Counted from the stretch's first letter, positions 1 through 9,652 are shown. The stretch: 64,000 nt of DNA from Streptomyces sp. GKU 895 (GCA_002027195.1 MWJO01000024.1:1-64000); one strand, 5' to 3'. Numbers and translations are program-made. Notes: generated by a model not told the origin, from the sequence alone.

Positions 1-351
1 GAAGCGGGCGGGTGCGGCGGCGCCGTCGGCCCGGCCCGGGAGCAGCAGGGCGCAGCCGAAGCCGACCAGGGCCGCGGCGCTGACGGCGACCACGATCGCG
101 GCGCGGCGCAGACCGGGACCGAAGCCGAAGCCGCTGCGGACGGGCGGCAGTTGCTGAGTCGCGCTCTGCGCACCGAAGTCCTCGTCGTCGGACAGTCGTC
201 GCGGCATCACCACGGACTCGAAGCCGGTGACGCGCGGGGGCATGTCCTTCATGAGTTCGGCGAGGGCGTCCGTGCGGCGCGGGCGCAGCACACGGATCGG
301 TTCGAGGACCGACCGGTCGTCCGGCTGCCCGGGCTCGGGCGTTGTCGACAC
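1..351 (-). CDS. Partial single-pass membrane protein of unknown function
   Basis: Only the N-terminal 117 codons are inside the window, and the frame is still open at base 1. The start is a GTG at 351 with a GGAAGGAG ribosome binding site just upstream. Residues 1-83 are hydrophilic, rich in Pro, Arg and acidic residues, and presumably cytoplasmic. Residues 84-104 form one Ala/Val/Leu-rich membrane segment, after which an Ala-rich stretch begins that would lie outside the cell. No catalytic motif is visible and I do not recognise a family. It could be a membrane-tethered extracytoplasmic protein or an anti-sigma-like protein, but the visible part decides neither. Confidence 0.6.
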   Translation of the reverse strand, partial: MSTTPEPGQPDDRSVLEPIRVLRPRRTDALAELMKDMPPRVTGFESVVMPRRLSDDEDFGAQSATQQLPPVRSGFGFGPGLRRAAIVVAVSAAALVGFGCALLLPGRADGAAAPARF

Positions 352-411
352 GTGGTGCTCCTTCCGTCCCCCGTGCTTCACGTAGGGATACGGGTCGGAC
401 GACTCGGGAGT

Positions 412-1238
412 TCATCCCGACCTGCCGGCCTCCAGGAACCGGTGCAGGGACGTCTTCACCGCGGTGACGAAGGCGTCCCTCGTCCCCTCCGCCAGCACCT
501 CCAGTGACAGATAGGGGTTCAGGTCCTCCAGCTCGACCAGGAGCAGCTCGCCGCCAGGGGCGCGGCAGGCGTCGACGCGCTGGATGCCGTGGTCGAGGGT
601 GTTCCAGTCGATGAACCGGCGGGCGAACTCCAAGTCCTCCGCGGTGGGTTCGTAGGGCTCCAGCTGCCAGCGCCGGTCGGGGTGCGGGGCGTAGAGGGCG
701 TACTGGAAGTCGTGGTCGACGAAATAGAAGGACACCTCGTAGGCGAAGTCGACGCAGGGCTGGACCAGGACGTCCCCGGTCGCGAGGGCGCGTGCCTCGT
801 CGGCCGGGACGATCCTCAGGCCCATGGAGTCGGCGCCGAGCTTCGGCTTGACGACGTACCGGTCCGTGTCGGCAGCCGGTGCAGGTCCTCGACGCGGTCG
901 ACGGTGGGGATGACGGGGTGACCCGCCGCGTGGAGGTCGAGCAGGTACTGCTTGCCCGCCATGTCGGCCTTGCCGCAGAGCGGGTTGTAGACGCGGGCTC
1001 CGGTCGCCGACGCGCGCTCGCGGAAGGCGTCGTAGGACTCCTGGTACGTGAGCACCGGGCCGCTGTTGCGTATGACGACGGCGTCGAAGGCGTCCATGAG
1101 CGCCACGGCGTCCCGCGGGTTGCACAGGGCGAGATCGAAGTCCGCGCGCAGCCGTGAGGTGAGGAAGATGTCCTCGTCGCAGTACCGCCGCCCGCGGGCC
1201 TCGTAGGCGAGGTCGGTGACGTAGAGAATGCGGGGCAT
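412..1238 (-). CDS. ATP-grasp family protein (one frameshift)
   Basis: This encodes an ATP-grasp protein of about 275 residues, probably a carboxylate-amine ligase with an unknown substrate. The N-terminal half (MPRILYVTDLAYEARG, then VVIRNSGPVLTY) reads in one frame. The C-terminal half reads in another and carries the ATP-binding stretch YVVKPKLGADSMG and the metal-binding end LLLVELEDLNPYLSLEV. The frame changes near 873-880, within the codons for HRLPDTDRY. Adding one base gives 828 nt, exactly 276 codons. The ATG at 1238 has a GGAGAAG ribosome binding site. The break is probably a sequencing error because both sides keep family-like sequence. The gene shares its upstream region with the divergent TetR gene, but no functional link is shown. 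Confidence 0.7.
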
Positions 1239-1399
1239 GCGGGCTTCTCCTCGGTGTGTCTCCCCGCCGACGGCGGGAGGCGATCGTATGCGGCGGGCGA
1301 CCGTCGAACAAAATGCCGGATCGCCAGGTCACAGGCCTGCCGTTGTCCTCGTGGACGTCGGCGCGAGGTCGTCGGGCACCCCAGACGCAAACGCACCCC

Positions 1400-1462
1400 G
1401 AGTGCACTCAGTCCCCCATCCTGAGAGCACTGAGTGCCATACGGGACGTACCGGTGCTACGT
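1400..1462 (+). promoter_or_regulatory. Probable TetR operator and promoter
   Basis: The region before the TetR start holds the perfect palindrome GAGTGCACTC (1400-1409) and the 11-bp palindrome GCACTGAGTGC (1427-1437). GCACTCAGT (1404-1412) and ACTGAGTGC (1429-1437) form a 9-bp inverted repeat. The 16-mer CACTGAGTGCCATACG at 1428-1443 recurs identically at 2254-2269, before the next gene. A TACGTT at 1457-1462 could be a -10 box. I infer autoregulation by the adjacent TetR protein. Confidence 0.55.
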
Positions 1463-1470
1463 TCCCGTCC

Positions 1471-2198
1471 ATGAGCTCCAGCAGCGCGGCGCCCCGGCGC
1501 GGCGAGAAGACGGAAACGGCGGCCGCCAAGCCGCCCATGCGGGACGCCCTGGTCGCGGCGGCGTTCCAGCTGTTCCTGGAGCGGGGGTACGAGCAGACCA
1601 CGGTCGACGACATCGTGGCGCTGGCCGGCGTGGGCCGGCGGTCGTTCTTCCGCTACTTCCCCTCCAAGGAGGACGTGGTCTTCCCCGACCACGAGCGCTC
1701 CCTGGCCGACGTCACCGATTTCCTCGCGGCCGGCGACGACGCGGACGACCCGGTGCTGCGGGTCTGCGAGGCGGTCCGGCTGGTGCTGCGGATGTACACC
1801 GAGAACCCGACCTTCTCGGTGCAGCGTGCCACCGGCTCACCGCGTCCCCGGCCTGCGCGCGTACGAGCGTCCGTCTGGCGCGCGAGCGGGCGTTCGCGCG
1901 CCGCCGCCTCGCCGGCGGCGCGACGGTCGCCCGACATCGCGGGACGCGCGCCGCGGCGCACAACAACGCGCTGCGGTCGTGGCTGCGCTCGGACGGCAAG
2001 GGCGACGTCGGCACGGAGATGGACCACGCGCTCGGCTACGTCCAGTCGGCCTTCGGCCCGTCCCCCGCAGCCACCGGCCCCGGACCGTCCGACGACTCCG
2101 AGGATGTCGTGGTCCTCGTCTCCCGCCGCCGGGCGCCGCTGTGGCGGGTCGTCCAGGAGATCGAGGCCACGCTGGGGCGCGAGCCGGGACAGGGCTGA
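1471..2198 (+). CDS. TetR family transcriptional regulator (two or more frameshifts)
   Basis: This is a TetR-type repressor of about 241 residues. The N-terminal helix-turn-helix is clear: ALVAAAFQLFLERGYEQTTV then DDIVALAGVGRRSFFRYFPS, at roughly residues 26-67. After SVQRATG (near 1830) the sense sequence moves to another frame (HRVPGLRAYE). Near 1866-1872 it moves again to a third frame, which runs to the stop (LARERAFARRRLAG, then EMDHALGYVQSAF). Such a mixture cannot give a normal ligand-binding domain, so either the gene is broken or the sequence has indels, as elsewhere in this window. The ATG at 1471 follows the operator-like palindromes. The likely target is its own promoter plus that of the downstream zinc-ribbon gene. 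Confidence 0.75.
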
Positions 2199-2235
2199 CC
2201 CGGGAGTCGACCGGCCCCCGAAATTCTGGGGTACC

Positions 2236-2271
2236 GAGTGCCTTTACGGATGACACTGAGTGCCATACGCT
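2236..2271 (+). promoter_or_regulatory. Second copy of the TetR-type operator, overlapping a promoter
   Basis: CACTGAGTGCCATACG at 2254-2269 is identical to 1428-1443. A direct repeat GAGTGCC occurs at 2236-2242 and 2259-2265, spaced about two helical turns apart. TTTACG (2243-2248) and TACGCT (2267-2272) could be -35 and -10 boxes 18 bp apart. The palindrome would then sit between them, as expected for a repressor site controlling the gene at 2366. Confidence 0.5.
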
Positions 2272-2365
2272 GCGGATGTGCACGGTGGCACGGAGCGCCG
2301 CGCACGTCCGTGCCCGGGTGACCCGCGCACGGCGGATTCCGGTCGAGCGCAGGGAGTTGACCAGC

Positions 2366-2779
2366 GTGTACCACTACTCAGGAAGCGTTGCTCATCCGTC
2401 ATCCGGTGCCGCGGCGGCCGTCCTCGAACCCGCGGCCCCCGACCAGAACGCCATGGTCTTCCAGCGCTGCAACTGGTGCGGCACCGCCATGTACCACCGG
2501 CTGCTGTGTCCGGTCTGCCAGGGCAGCGACCTGCGCACGGAGCGCAGCGAGGGGGTCGGGACGGTCCGGCACTCCACCGTGGTGCACCGCAACACCCCCG
2601 CCGCCCGCAACGTGTCGATGATCGAGATGGCCGAGGGCTTCGTCGTCCGCGGCCGGGTCATGGGCCCGCCCATCGGCATCCACAGCGGCGACCGGGTACG
2701 GCTGTCCACGGCCAAGGACCCCGTCCGCGGCGAGCCCGTCTTCCAGCTGCTCGACGAGCCCTACCGCGCCTGGACCTGA
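2366..2779 (+). CDS. Zinc-ribbon OB-fold (DUF35-type) protein
   Basis: This 137-residue protein has a rubredoxin-like zinc ribbon (CNWCG at about residue 36 and CPVCQ about 15 residues later) followed by an OB-fold domain (GTVRHSTVVHR, then GFVVRGRVMGPP). That is the layout of DUF35 proteins, which usually bind acyl-CoA or nucleic acid and assist thiolases. The thiolase partner normally found beside DUF35 genes is absent here, so the role is open. The GTG at 2366 was chosen because AGGGAG lies nine bases upstream; longer in-frame starts would run into the operator region. Its promoter carries the same 16-mer as the TetR promoter, which suggests regulation by that repressor. Confidence 0.7.
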   Translation: MYHYSGSVAHPSSGAAAAVLEPAAPDQNAMVFQRCNWCGTAMYHRLLCPVCQGSDLRTERSEGVGTVRHSTVVHRNTPAARNVSMIEMAEGFVVRGRVMGPPIGIHSGDRVRLSTAKDPVRGEPVFQLLDEPYRAWT

Positions 2780-2944
2780 CGGTCGGAGCAAGTCCGGCCG
2801 CTCTTCGCTGGCTTGATCGCATCGCTCGGCGGTTTTCCTCCCCTCACACAGACAACCCACAGGTCTTCCTCACCCGTCCTCTGAGGCGCGAGAGGCTCCC
2901 GGGACCGACGGGACGCCTGCGCTCGGGGTTTTGAGGAGAGGGAC

Positions 2945-5707
2945 TTGATCCGTGCCCGGCGAATATGTGTGACCGCCGTGGCGGTGCTGGCGGCCCTGGT
3001 GGGCTCGCCCGGACCGGTGCAGGCGCAACAGGCGCCTGATGCGGGGGTGTCGAGTGCGAGTGGGGAGAACGGGCTGCCGCCGGGGTGGCGGATCGACGGG
3101 GAAGGGCCGGCGCGGGAACTGATCTGGCGCGCCTCGAAGCCCGTCCCCATGGGAGACGCCCGCGTCGAGTTCCGGGCCGGGGACCGGCTGCTCGGGGTGC
3201 CCCGGCCGGCGAAGGACGGGCGCACCTTCCGGCTGGACCTGGCCGAAGCCGCCGGAGGTCTGACCGACCTTCAGGTGACGGCCGGCGGACGTCGGTTGGA
3301 CGCGGCTGCGAGCCACCGGGGCAAGGTCTCCGGGGCCGTTCCGCAGCGGCCGGCCGCACTGCCCGCCAACTCCGTCGACCCCGGCAGGCCCGGTGCGTAC
3401 CGCACGGTCAGCGGGGAGTACAAGCTCGACTCGGTGCGGCTGCCCGGCTACAAGGAGCCGATCGAGATGCGGGCCGAGGTCGTGGCCCCCAAGGGCGCCA
3501 CCGGCGCCCGGCCGCTCGCGCTGTTCCTGCACGGCCGCCACTACACCTGCTACAAGCCGGGCTCCGAGGACGACGTGACCGGCGACTGGCCCTGCGCGAA
3601 CGGCTACAAGCCGATCCCCAGCCACCTCGGTTACCTGCGCGACCAGCGGCTCCTGGCCTCCCAGGGCTATGTGACGGTGTCGATCTCGGCGAACGGCATC
3701 AACGCCCAGGACGCGGACGCCGACGACGCCGGCGCCCAGGCGCGCTCCTCACTGGTGCGCCTGCACCTGGCCCACTGGGCCGACTGGGCCGCCCGGCCGA
3801 ACACCGCCCCGGCCGCCGTGCGCCAGGGGGCGAAGGCCGATCTGTCACGCGTCCTGCTGGTGGGGCACTCGCGCGGCGGCGAGGGCGTCAACCGGGCCGC
3901 CATGGACAGCCTGTACCCGGCGCCCGCCGCCCAGGACGGCTATCGGGGTCCGGTGCGCTGGAAGGTGCGCGGGACCGTGCTCATCGGACCGACGATCTTC
4001 GGCCAGAATCCGGTGGCGGACGTGCCGTCCGTGACGCTGCTGCCGGGCTGCGACGGCGATGTGTCGGATCTCCAGGGCGAGGTGTTCACCGACGGGACGC
4101 GCGGGATCAGCCGCGGCCGCGCGCTGCACAGCGCGGTCTACGTGGTCGGCGCCAACCACAACTACTTCAACAGCGAGTGGACCCCGGGCCAGGCCAAGCG
4201 CCCGCCTGGGACGACTTCGGGAAGGACGAGGAGCGGCCCGACCCGGTGTGCGATCCGGGCACCGCGACCCGGCTGACCGCCGATCAGCAACACAAGGCGG
4301 GCGCCACCTATATCGCCGCCGCGGCACGGCTGTTCCTCGCGGGCGACGACAAGGTGCGTCCGCTGCTGGACGGCTCCGGCAAGCGGGCCCCGTCCGCGGA
4401 CCCGGCGCGGGTGCTGACCCACGCGGTCGGCGGCCGGCGTGCGGGCGGCTTCCTGCCGGACGGCCGGTCGCGGTGACCGGCGCCCGGCTGTGCTCGGCGA
4501 TCGACCCCGATCCCGCCGCGGCCTGTCTGCCCGCGGACACGAAGGGGGCGTCGCCGCACTTCGCGTGGTGGGAGACCGGGCGGGAGAAGGGTCGCCGCGC
4601 GGTCGACCTGAAGTGGTCGGCGCCGGGCGCCGCGGCGCGGGTCACCCCGGACAAGCCGCTGTCGCTGGCCGGTTCGCAGAAGCTCGCACTGCGGGTCTTC
4701 GTGCCGCCGAACACCACCGGCACCAAGCTCGACGTGTCCGTCACCGACGCCGCCGGCCGCACGGCCGGTCTCGGCCGCGTCCAGGTGGACGGCCTGCCGG
4801 GCACCGACCGCACCGCCTCGTACTGGGCGCGCGAGGTACGCGTACCGCTCACCGCCGCGACCGCGCGGGACTCGACCTCGGGCACGTCAAGTCCCTCGCG
4901 CTGACCCCGCGTTCCGGCTCGGGGGCAGGCCTGGCTGATGGACGCCTGGGGCTGGGCCCCCGGTACCCCGGCGGTCACGGCGCGGCCCTGCCCCGTGTCG
5001 ACGTCGGCCGCACGGTCGTCAAGGAGGGCGACTCGGGCACCGTCACCTACCGCGTCCCGGTACGGATCTCCGGGCACGGCAGCGGCCAGGTCCGGGTGTA
5101 CGTGCTCGACCCCGAAACCGGCATCGGCACGGAGAAGCTGGTGACCGTGCGCCCCGGCAGCGCCGCCATCGACGTACCGGTCGAGGTCAAGGGGGACACC
5201 ACCTTCGACTACGACCAACAGCACGACATCGCGGTCAAGGCGGTGCGGGGCGCCGTCGTGGGCGCGCACCGCGGCGGGATCACCGTCCAGAACGACGACC
5301 CCGAACCGGTGATCACCCTGGCCCCGGTCACCGACCGGGTGAGCGAGGGCGGGACGCTCACGTGGCGGCTGTCGCTGGCCGAGCCCGCGGCCGTGGACAT
5401 CTGGACGCCGGTCCGGGTGCTGCCGGTCACGGACGGGGCCGAGCTGTCCACCAAGGACGTGGACCCGCAGTGGCTCCTGGACTACTCCGGTGACGTGCCG
5501 GACCCCGAGCGGCCGCTGTCCCGGGCGAACCTGTGGGTGTGGCTCAACATCCCGGCGGGACACCTGAGCACGGACTTCGACGTCGTGACCATCCGGGACC
5601 AGGTGGCCGAGCCGACCGAGTCGATGCGTCTCGCGCTCACCGACGACGACGCCGAGCCCCTGCCCGACCGCCCGGTGCTGACCGGGACGGTGCTGGACGC
5701 CTCGTAA
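2945..5707 (+). CDS. Large secreted alpha/beta hydrolase with Calx-beta-like C-terminal repeats (several frameshifts)
   Basis: The product would be an exported protein of about 920 residues. A signal peptide occupies residues 1-28, ending PGPVQAQQA. A hydrolase domain follows, with an oxyanion region LALFLHGRHYTC and the nucleophile elbow LLVGHSRGGEG near residue 304. The far C-terminus resembles Calx-beta modules (VVKEGDSGTVTYRVPV and TVQNDDPEP, then RVSEGGTLTWRLSL), often adhesive or calcium binding. The sense frame changes near 4200, 4475, 4870, 4925 and 4960, and the net shift is zero. Protein-like sequence on both sides of every break suggests sequencing errors; a decaying pseudogene is the alternative. 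The TTG start at 2945 is supported by GAGGAGAGG six bases upstream. The substrate is unknown; lipase or esterase activity is likely. Confidence 0.65.
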
Positions 5708-5726
5708 CGGGGCCGCACACACCCGA

Positions 5727-5763
5727 GGGGGGCACGGACGAGTCGGTCTGTGCCCCCCTTTCT
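5727..5763 (+). terminator. Rho-independent terminator after the hydrolase gene
   Basis: A 13-bp stem (5727-5739 with 5746-5758, one G-U pair) encloses a 6-nt loop and is followed by a short T tract at 5759-5763. It lies between convergent genes and should stop the plus-strand transcript. Confidence 0.75.
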
Positions 5764-5771
5764 TCCGGTCG

Positions 5772-6150
5772 TCACAGGGTGATGCGGAGGCCCACGGTGC
5801 CGTCCGCACCCCGGCGCAGCCGACTGCCGAGGAGGCTGAGCCGGCCCATGATGCCGTATTTGCGTGCGATCAGCGTGCGGTACCGGGCGCTGGTCTCGGC
5901 GTCGCAGATCTCGGCGGTGGCCGGTACCGGATCGCCGGTCGGGTTGCCGCGCAGGTCACAGGGGCCGACGAGGACGTCGGCCCGGTTCCGGATCCGCTTG
6001 ACCTTCCAGGAGTCGGCGACCGTCCACACCCCGAGGGCGTCCCCGTCACGTACCACCACACCGGGTGGGGACGGGGGTGCCGTTCTTGCGGTAGCTGGTG
6101 ATCAGCAGGTACTTCCCGGCACCGAGCCGGTCCAGCGGTGTGTCACTCAT
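5772..6150 (-). CDS. PPOX-class F420-dependent oxidoreductase (frameshifted)
   Basis: This encodes a small split-barrel protein of about 126 residues of the pyridoxamine-phosphate-oxidase fold, in the F420-dependent subgroup common in actinomycetes. Visible motifs are GKYLLITSYRKNG near residue 12, then VWTVADSWKVKRIRNRADV and GDPVPATAEI, with a basic C-terminus. Near 6055-6065 one C and one G appear to be missing. Restoring them gives PTPVWVVRDGD and a 127-codon frame from the ATG at 6150. The family binds deazaflavin F420 or flavin and reduces small molecules, and several members act on biliverdin or quinones. The substrate cannot be told here. Confidence 0.7.
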
Positions 6151-6240
6151 GGCGGGAGTCTAGGCAGCGGGCGTGGGGGCCGCCGCCAGGGCACATGAAC
6201 AATTCGGTTCACCTCTTGTTTCGTCCGAGGGATGCTGGTC

Positions 6241-7284
6241 ATGACGGACCGGACAGGGGGCTTCTGCGTGACCTGGAATGCCGAGCACGACGCACGGGGC
6301 CCGCTGGAAGTCGTCTGCGACGAGTCGGGGTCGGACGGCGAGAACCTGACGCGCGGCAACACCGATGTGTTCGCGCACGGCAGTGTGTCCCTGCCGGTGA
6401 AGCTCGCCGCCGCGTACGTCCAGGAGGTCCGGGACCGGATCCGCTCGCCCGCCACCGAGTACAAGGCGGGCCATCTGCTGCGGGAGAAGCACCGGGACGT
6501 CCTGGAGTGGCTGCTCTCGCCCTCGGGTCCGATCGACGGCCACGCCCATGTCCATCTCACCGAGAAGGCGTACTTCGTCGTCCACCGGACCGTCGACCTG
6601 CTGCTCGGTGACGGCACCGAAGCGCTCGTCCTGTACCGGGAGGACCGGCCGGTGGTCGGCGCGGAGCGATGGCGGGACTTCCTCGACGCCGCCAACCGGC
6701 TGCTGCGGGTGCGGCTCAACGGGGCGGCGGACGATGCCGTCGACGGCTTCTTCCGTACGGTGGACGTCTTGCGGTCCGCCGGTCCCCGGACGGACGTCCT
6801 GGAGCGGCTCGCGGCGGCCCGGCCCCGCGCCGACGCCTACCGGGCGCGGCTGCTCGAAGGGCCGCCCCTCATCCCGGTACTGAATCCGCTGCTGCCCGCC
6901 GTCGTGCACACCGTCGCGCACTGGAGCGCGGGCGGGCGGGCGGTGCGGGTGGTGCACGACCGGCAGAACATGCTCACCGAGCAGCGCATCGCCTGGATCG
7001 AGGAGCAGGCGGTGCGGGCCGGCGTCGGGTTCGACGGCATGGAACTGGTCCAGGCGCGGTGGGATCCGCGGATCCAACTGGCCGACTTCCTCGCGGGGAT
7101 CGCCCGCAAAATCGCCTCCGACGTGCTGGGCGGCCATGTCGATCCGGTGCTCGTGGCCCTGCTGCGCCCCTATGTGGGGCGGACCTCGGTGTGGGGCGAC
7201 GAGCGCAGCTGGGCGGTGCTCTCGCCGGGCCCGGTGGACGGAGTTGCCCCCGCAGTCTCGGCAGACGTCAACTTCGCGGTCTAG
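6241..7284 (+). CDS. DUF3800-like protein
   Basis: This 347-residue protein carries the two hallmarks of DUF3800: VCDESGSDGENL near the N-terminus (about residue 24) and RIQLADFLAGIARKI near the C-terminus (about residue 280). The family has an RNase H-like fold with acidic residues, and nuclease activity is suspected but unproven. The ATG at 6241 was preferred over one at 6232 because GAGGG lies ten bases upstream of the former and only about one base from the latter. The next gene starts 51 bases downstream on the same strand, so co-transcription is possible. No frameshift is seen. Confidence 0.65.
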   Translation: MTDRTGGFCVTWNAEHDARGPLEVVCDESGSDGENLTRGNTDVFAHGSVSLPVKLAAAYVQEVRDRIRSPATEYKAGHLLREKHRDVLEWLLSPSGPIDGHAHVHLTEKAYFVVHRTVDLLLGDGTEALVLYREDRPVVGAERWRDFLDAANRLLRVRLNGAADDAVDGFFRTVDVLRSAGPRTDVLERLAAARPRADAYRARLLEGPPLIPVLNPLLPAVVHTVAHWSAGGRAVRVVHDRQNMLTEQRIAWIEEQAVRAGVGFDGMELVQARWDPRIQLADFLAGIARKIASDVLGGHVDPVLVALLRPYVGRTSVWGDERSWAVLSPGPVDGVAPAVSADVNFAV

Positions 7285-7335
7285 ATTGCGCCTTGACGCC
7301 GTATCCGAGCAGGCACTCCAGGAGAACCGAGCCCC

Positions 7336-8161
7336 GTGACGGACCACTCGCCGACCGCCGCCGCGTCCCTGCGCGGCCGGATCAACACACTGCAGCCGCA
7401 CACGGCGCGGATCTGGAACTACTGGCTGGGCGGCGGGGACTACTACGAGGTGGACCGGGTGGCGGGCGACCGCATCCGTGAACTCCACCCGGCCATCGAC
7501 GAGTACGCCCGGGCCGACCGTCAGTTCCTGGGCCGCGCGGTGCGCCATCTCGTCGCCGAGGCGGGCGTACGGCAGTTTCTGGACATCGGCACCGGCCTGC
7601 CCACCGCGGACAACACGCACGAGGTCGCCCAGCGTCTCGCCCCGGACGCGCGGGTCGTCTACGTCGACAACGACCCGCTCGTCCTGGCCCATGCCCGTGC
7701 CCTGCTCACCAGCACGCCCGAGGGCCGCACCGACCACCTCGACGAGGACCTGCGCAACGTGGACGCGATCCTCCAACGGGCCGCCACCACACTGGACTTC
7801 ACCCGCCCGGTCGCGCTGATGCTGCTCGGCGTGGTCATCTTCATCGACGACGACGAGGACCCGTACGGCATCGTCCGCCGCCTCGTGGACGCGTTGCCCG
7901 CCGGGAGCCACCTCGTCCTGTCGCACACCGTCATCCACCCGGCGATGCCCGACGTGGACGCGGCCGTCCAGTTTCTGGAACGCGCACGGCACGCCCCCGG
8001 CTGACCCCAGCGCACGCCCCGAGGCGGTGGCGCGGTTCTTCGAGGGTCTGGAGGTGCTGGCGCCGGGCGTGGTGTCGTGCTCGCGGTGGCGGGCCGAGGG
8101 CGCCGACGGGTCCGCGCCGGCCGAGGTGGCGCTCTACGGCGGAGTCGGCCGCAAGAAGTGA
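7336..8161 (+). CDS. SAM-dependent methyltransferase, DUF574/Methyltransf_19 family (one frameshift)
   Basis: This is a member of a methyltransferase family expanded in Streptomyces. The N-terminal signature ARIWNYWLGGGDYYEVDR and the SAM-binding stretch FLDIGTGLPTADNTHE (about residues 81-96) are intact, as is VVYVDNDPLVLAHARALL. Near 7970-7974 the run TTT should probably be TT. With one T removed the frame continues as QFWNAHGTPPADP and then RFFEGLEVLAPGVVSCSRW, the normal family C-terminus, ending after 274 residues at 8161. The GTG start at 7336 has an AGGAGA ribosome binding site. The physiological substrate of the family is not established. Confidence 0.8.
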
Positions 8162-8272
8162 TCCCCGTCGTGGTGAACACGGCAGCCGTGGGGCGCGTAT
8201 GAAGGGAGGGCACTCGACTTCCCCGAGGCCCCGCGGTGTTGCCGCCGCACGTTCGGGGTTCGGGAGCCATGC

Positions 8273-9652
8273 ATGAGGCACGCACGACGACGGATGGTCC
8301 GGCGAGTGACACGGCTGGCCGCGGTCGGCGGACTCCTGCTGGGCGGCACGATGGTCACCCGCGCCGTCGCGAGCGAACCCGAGGGCCCCTCCGCCTTTCC
8401 CCGTACGACCGCGGCGTCCGCGGCGCAGACCGGCACCGAGCTGGTGTCACGGCTGGGCACCTCCCGTACCGCGGGCAGCTGGATCGGGGACGACGGCCGC
8501 GAGGTCGTCGCCGTCACCGACCAGGACGCCGCCGCCGAGGTGCGCAAGGCGGGTGCCACGGCGAAGGTCGTCCCGCACAGCATGGACCAGCTCAAGTCGG
8601 CCACGGGGACGCTGCGTTCGGCACCCCGGGTGGCCGGGACGGCGTGGGCCGTCGACTACCGGACCAACGAGGTGGTGGTACGGGCCGACCGCACCGTCTC
8701 CGCCGCCGACTGGAAGCGGCTCACCGAAGTCGCCGAGGGCATCGGCGGTTTCGTGCGCATGGAGCGCACCGAGGGCACCTTCACCCCGCGCATCAACGGC
8801 GCACAGCCCATCCTGTCGACGGGCGGGCGCTGTTCGGCGGGCTTCAACGTGACCGACGGACAGCAGGACTTCATCCTCACCGCCGGGCACTGCGGGCCCA
8901 CGGGGTCGGTCTGGTTCGCGGACAACCGGGGCCGCACGCAGCTCGGCGAGACGACCGTGCAGAACTTCCCCGGCGCCGACTTCTCCCTGGTCAAGTACGA
9001 CAGCATCCGGGCGGGCGACGGCGCGGCGGTGGTGTCCGTGGGCGGCGGCAAGGGTGTGCTGATCACCGGCGCGGCCGATCCGGCCGTCGGGCAGCGGGTG
9101 TTCCGCAGCGGCAGCACCAGCGGGCTGCGCGACGGTCAGGTGACGGGGCTCAACGCGACGGTCAACTACCCCGAGGGCACGGTGACCGGGCTGATCGAGA
9201 CGAACGTGTGCGCCGAACCCGGGGACAGCGGTGGCCCGTTGTTCTCGGAGGGGATCGCGCTCGGTATCACCTCGGGCGGCAGTGGTGACTGCACGTCGGG
9301 CGGTACGACGTTCTTCCAGCCGGTGACGGCGGCGCTGAACCAGCTCGGGGTGCAGCTGCTGGTGTCGGCTCCCGCGGGCGGCGGGCAGCAGAGCACGGCA
9401 CCGACTCCGTCCGCCTCCGCCCCCCAGGGCGCGGCCGCTCCGGGTGCGGCCACGCCGGGGTCGTCGGCGCCCGCGACGAGCGGTGGCGCGGAGGGTGAGA
9501 CGTTGCTGGCCCGGCTCACGGACACCCGGAACGTCGGCCCGGGGCTGCTGGTCGTCGGGGGCAGTCTGATCGCGCTGGTGGCGACCCGGTACATCCGGGC
9601 GGAGCAGGACCGCAAGGCGTACCAGCGGTACTACTCGGCGACCTGGGGGTGA
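8273..9652 (+). CDS. Membrane-anchored S1 family (streptogrisin-like) serine protease
   Basis: This 459-residue protein has a signal peptide (about 1-33), a propeptide-like region (about 50-165) and a chymotrypsin-fold domain. The visible catalytic triad is His206 in LTAGHC, Asp236 in FPGADFSLV and Ser319 in EPGDSGGPL. The pairs Cys187/Cys207 and Cys313/Cys340 could form disulfides. Unlike secreted streptogrisins, it continues into a Pro/Ala/Ser-rich linker (about 376-410) and a hydrophobic helix at about 422-440 followed by a basic tail. The protease would therefore stay on the outer face of the membrane. The ATG at 8273 follows GGGAG. Confidence 0.85.
   Translation: MRHARRRMVRRVTRLAAVGGLLLGGTMVTRAVASEPEGPSAFPRTTAASAAQTGTELVSRLGTSRTAGSWIGDDGREVVAVTDQDAAAEVRKAGATAKVVPHSMDQLKSATGTLRSAPRVAGTAWAVDYRTNEVVVRADRTVSAADWKRLTEVAEGIGGFVRMERTEGTFTPRINGAQPILSTGGRCSAGFNVTDGQQDFILTAGHCGPTGSVWFADNRGRTQLGETTVQNFPGADFSLVKYDSIRAGDGAAVVSVGGGKGVLITGAADPAVGQRVFRSGSTSGLRDGQVTGLNATVNYPEGTVTGLIETNVCAEPGDSGGPLFSEGIALGITSGGSGDCTSGGTTFFQPVTAALNQLGVQLLVSAPAGGGQQSTAPTPSASAPQGAAAPGAATPGSSAPATSGGAEGETLLARLTDTRNVGPGLLVVGGSLIALVATRYIRAEQDRKAYQRYYSATWG

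Noticed and set aside
2945-5707. Calling the frameshifted genes pseudogenes
   Set aside because: Family sequence is intact on both sides of each break, there are no nonsense mutations within frames, and indels fall mostly in homopolymers across unrelated genes. Sequencing error is the simpler reading.
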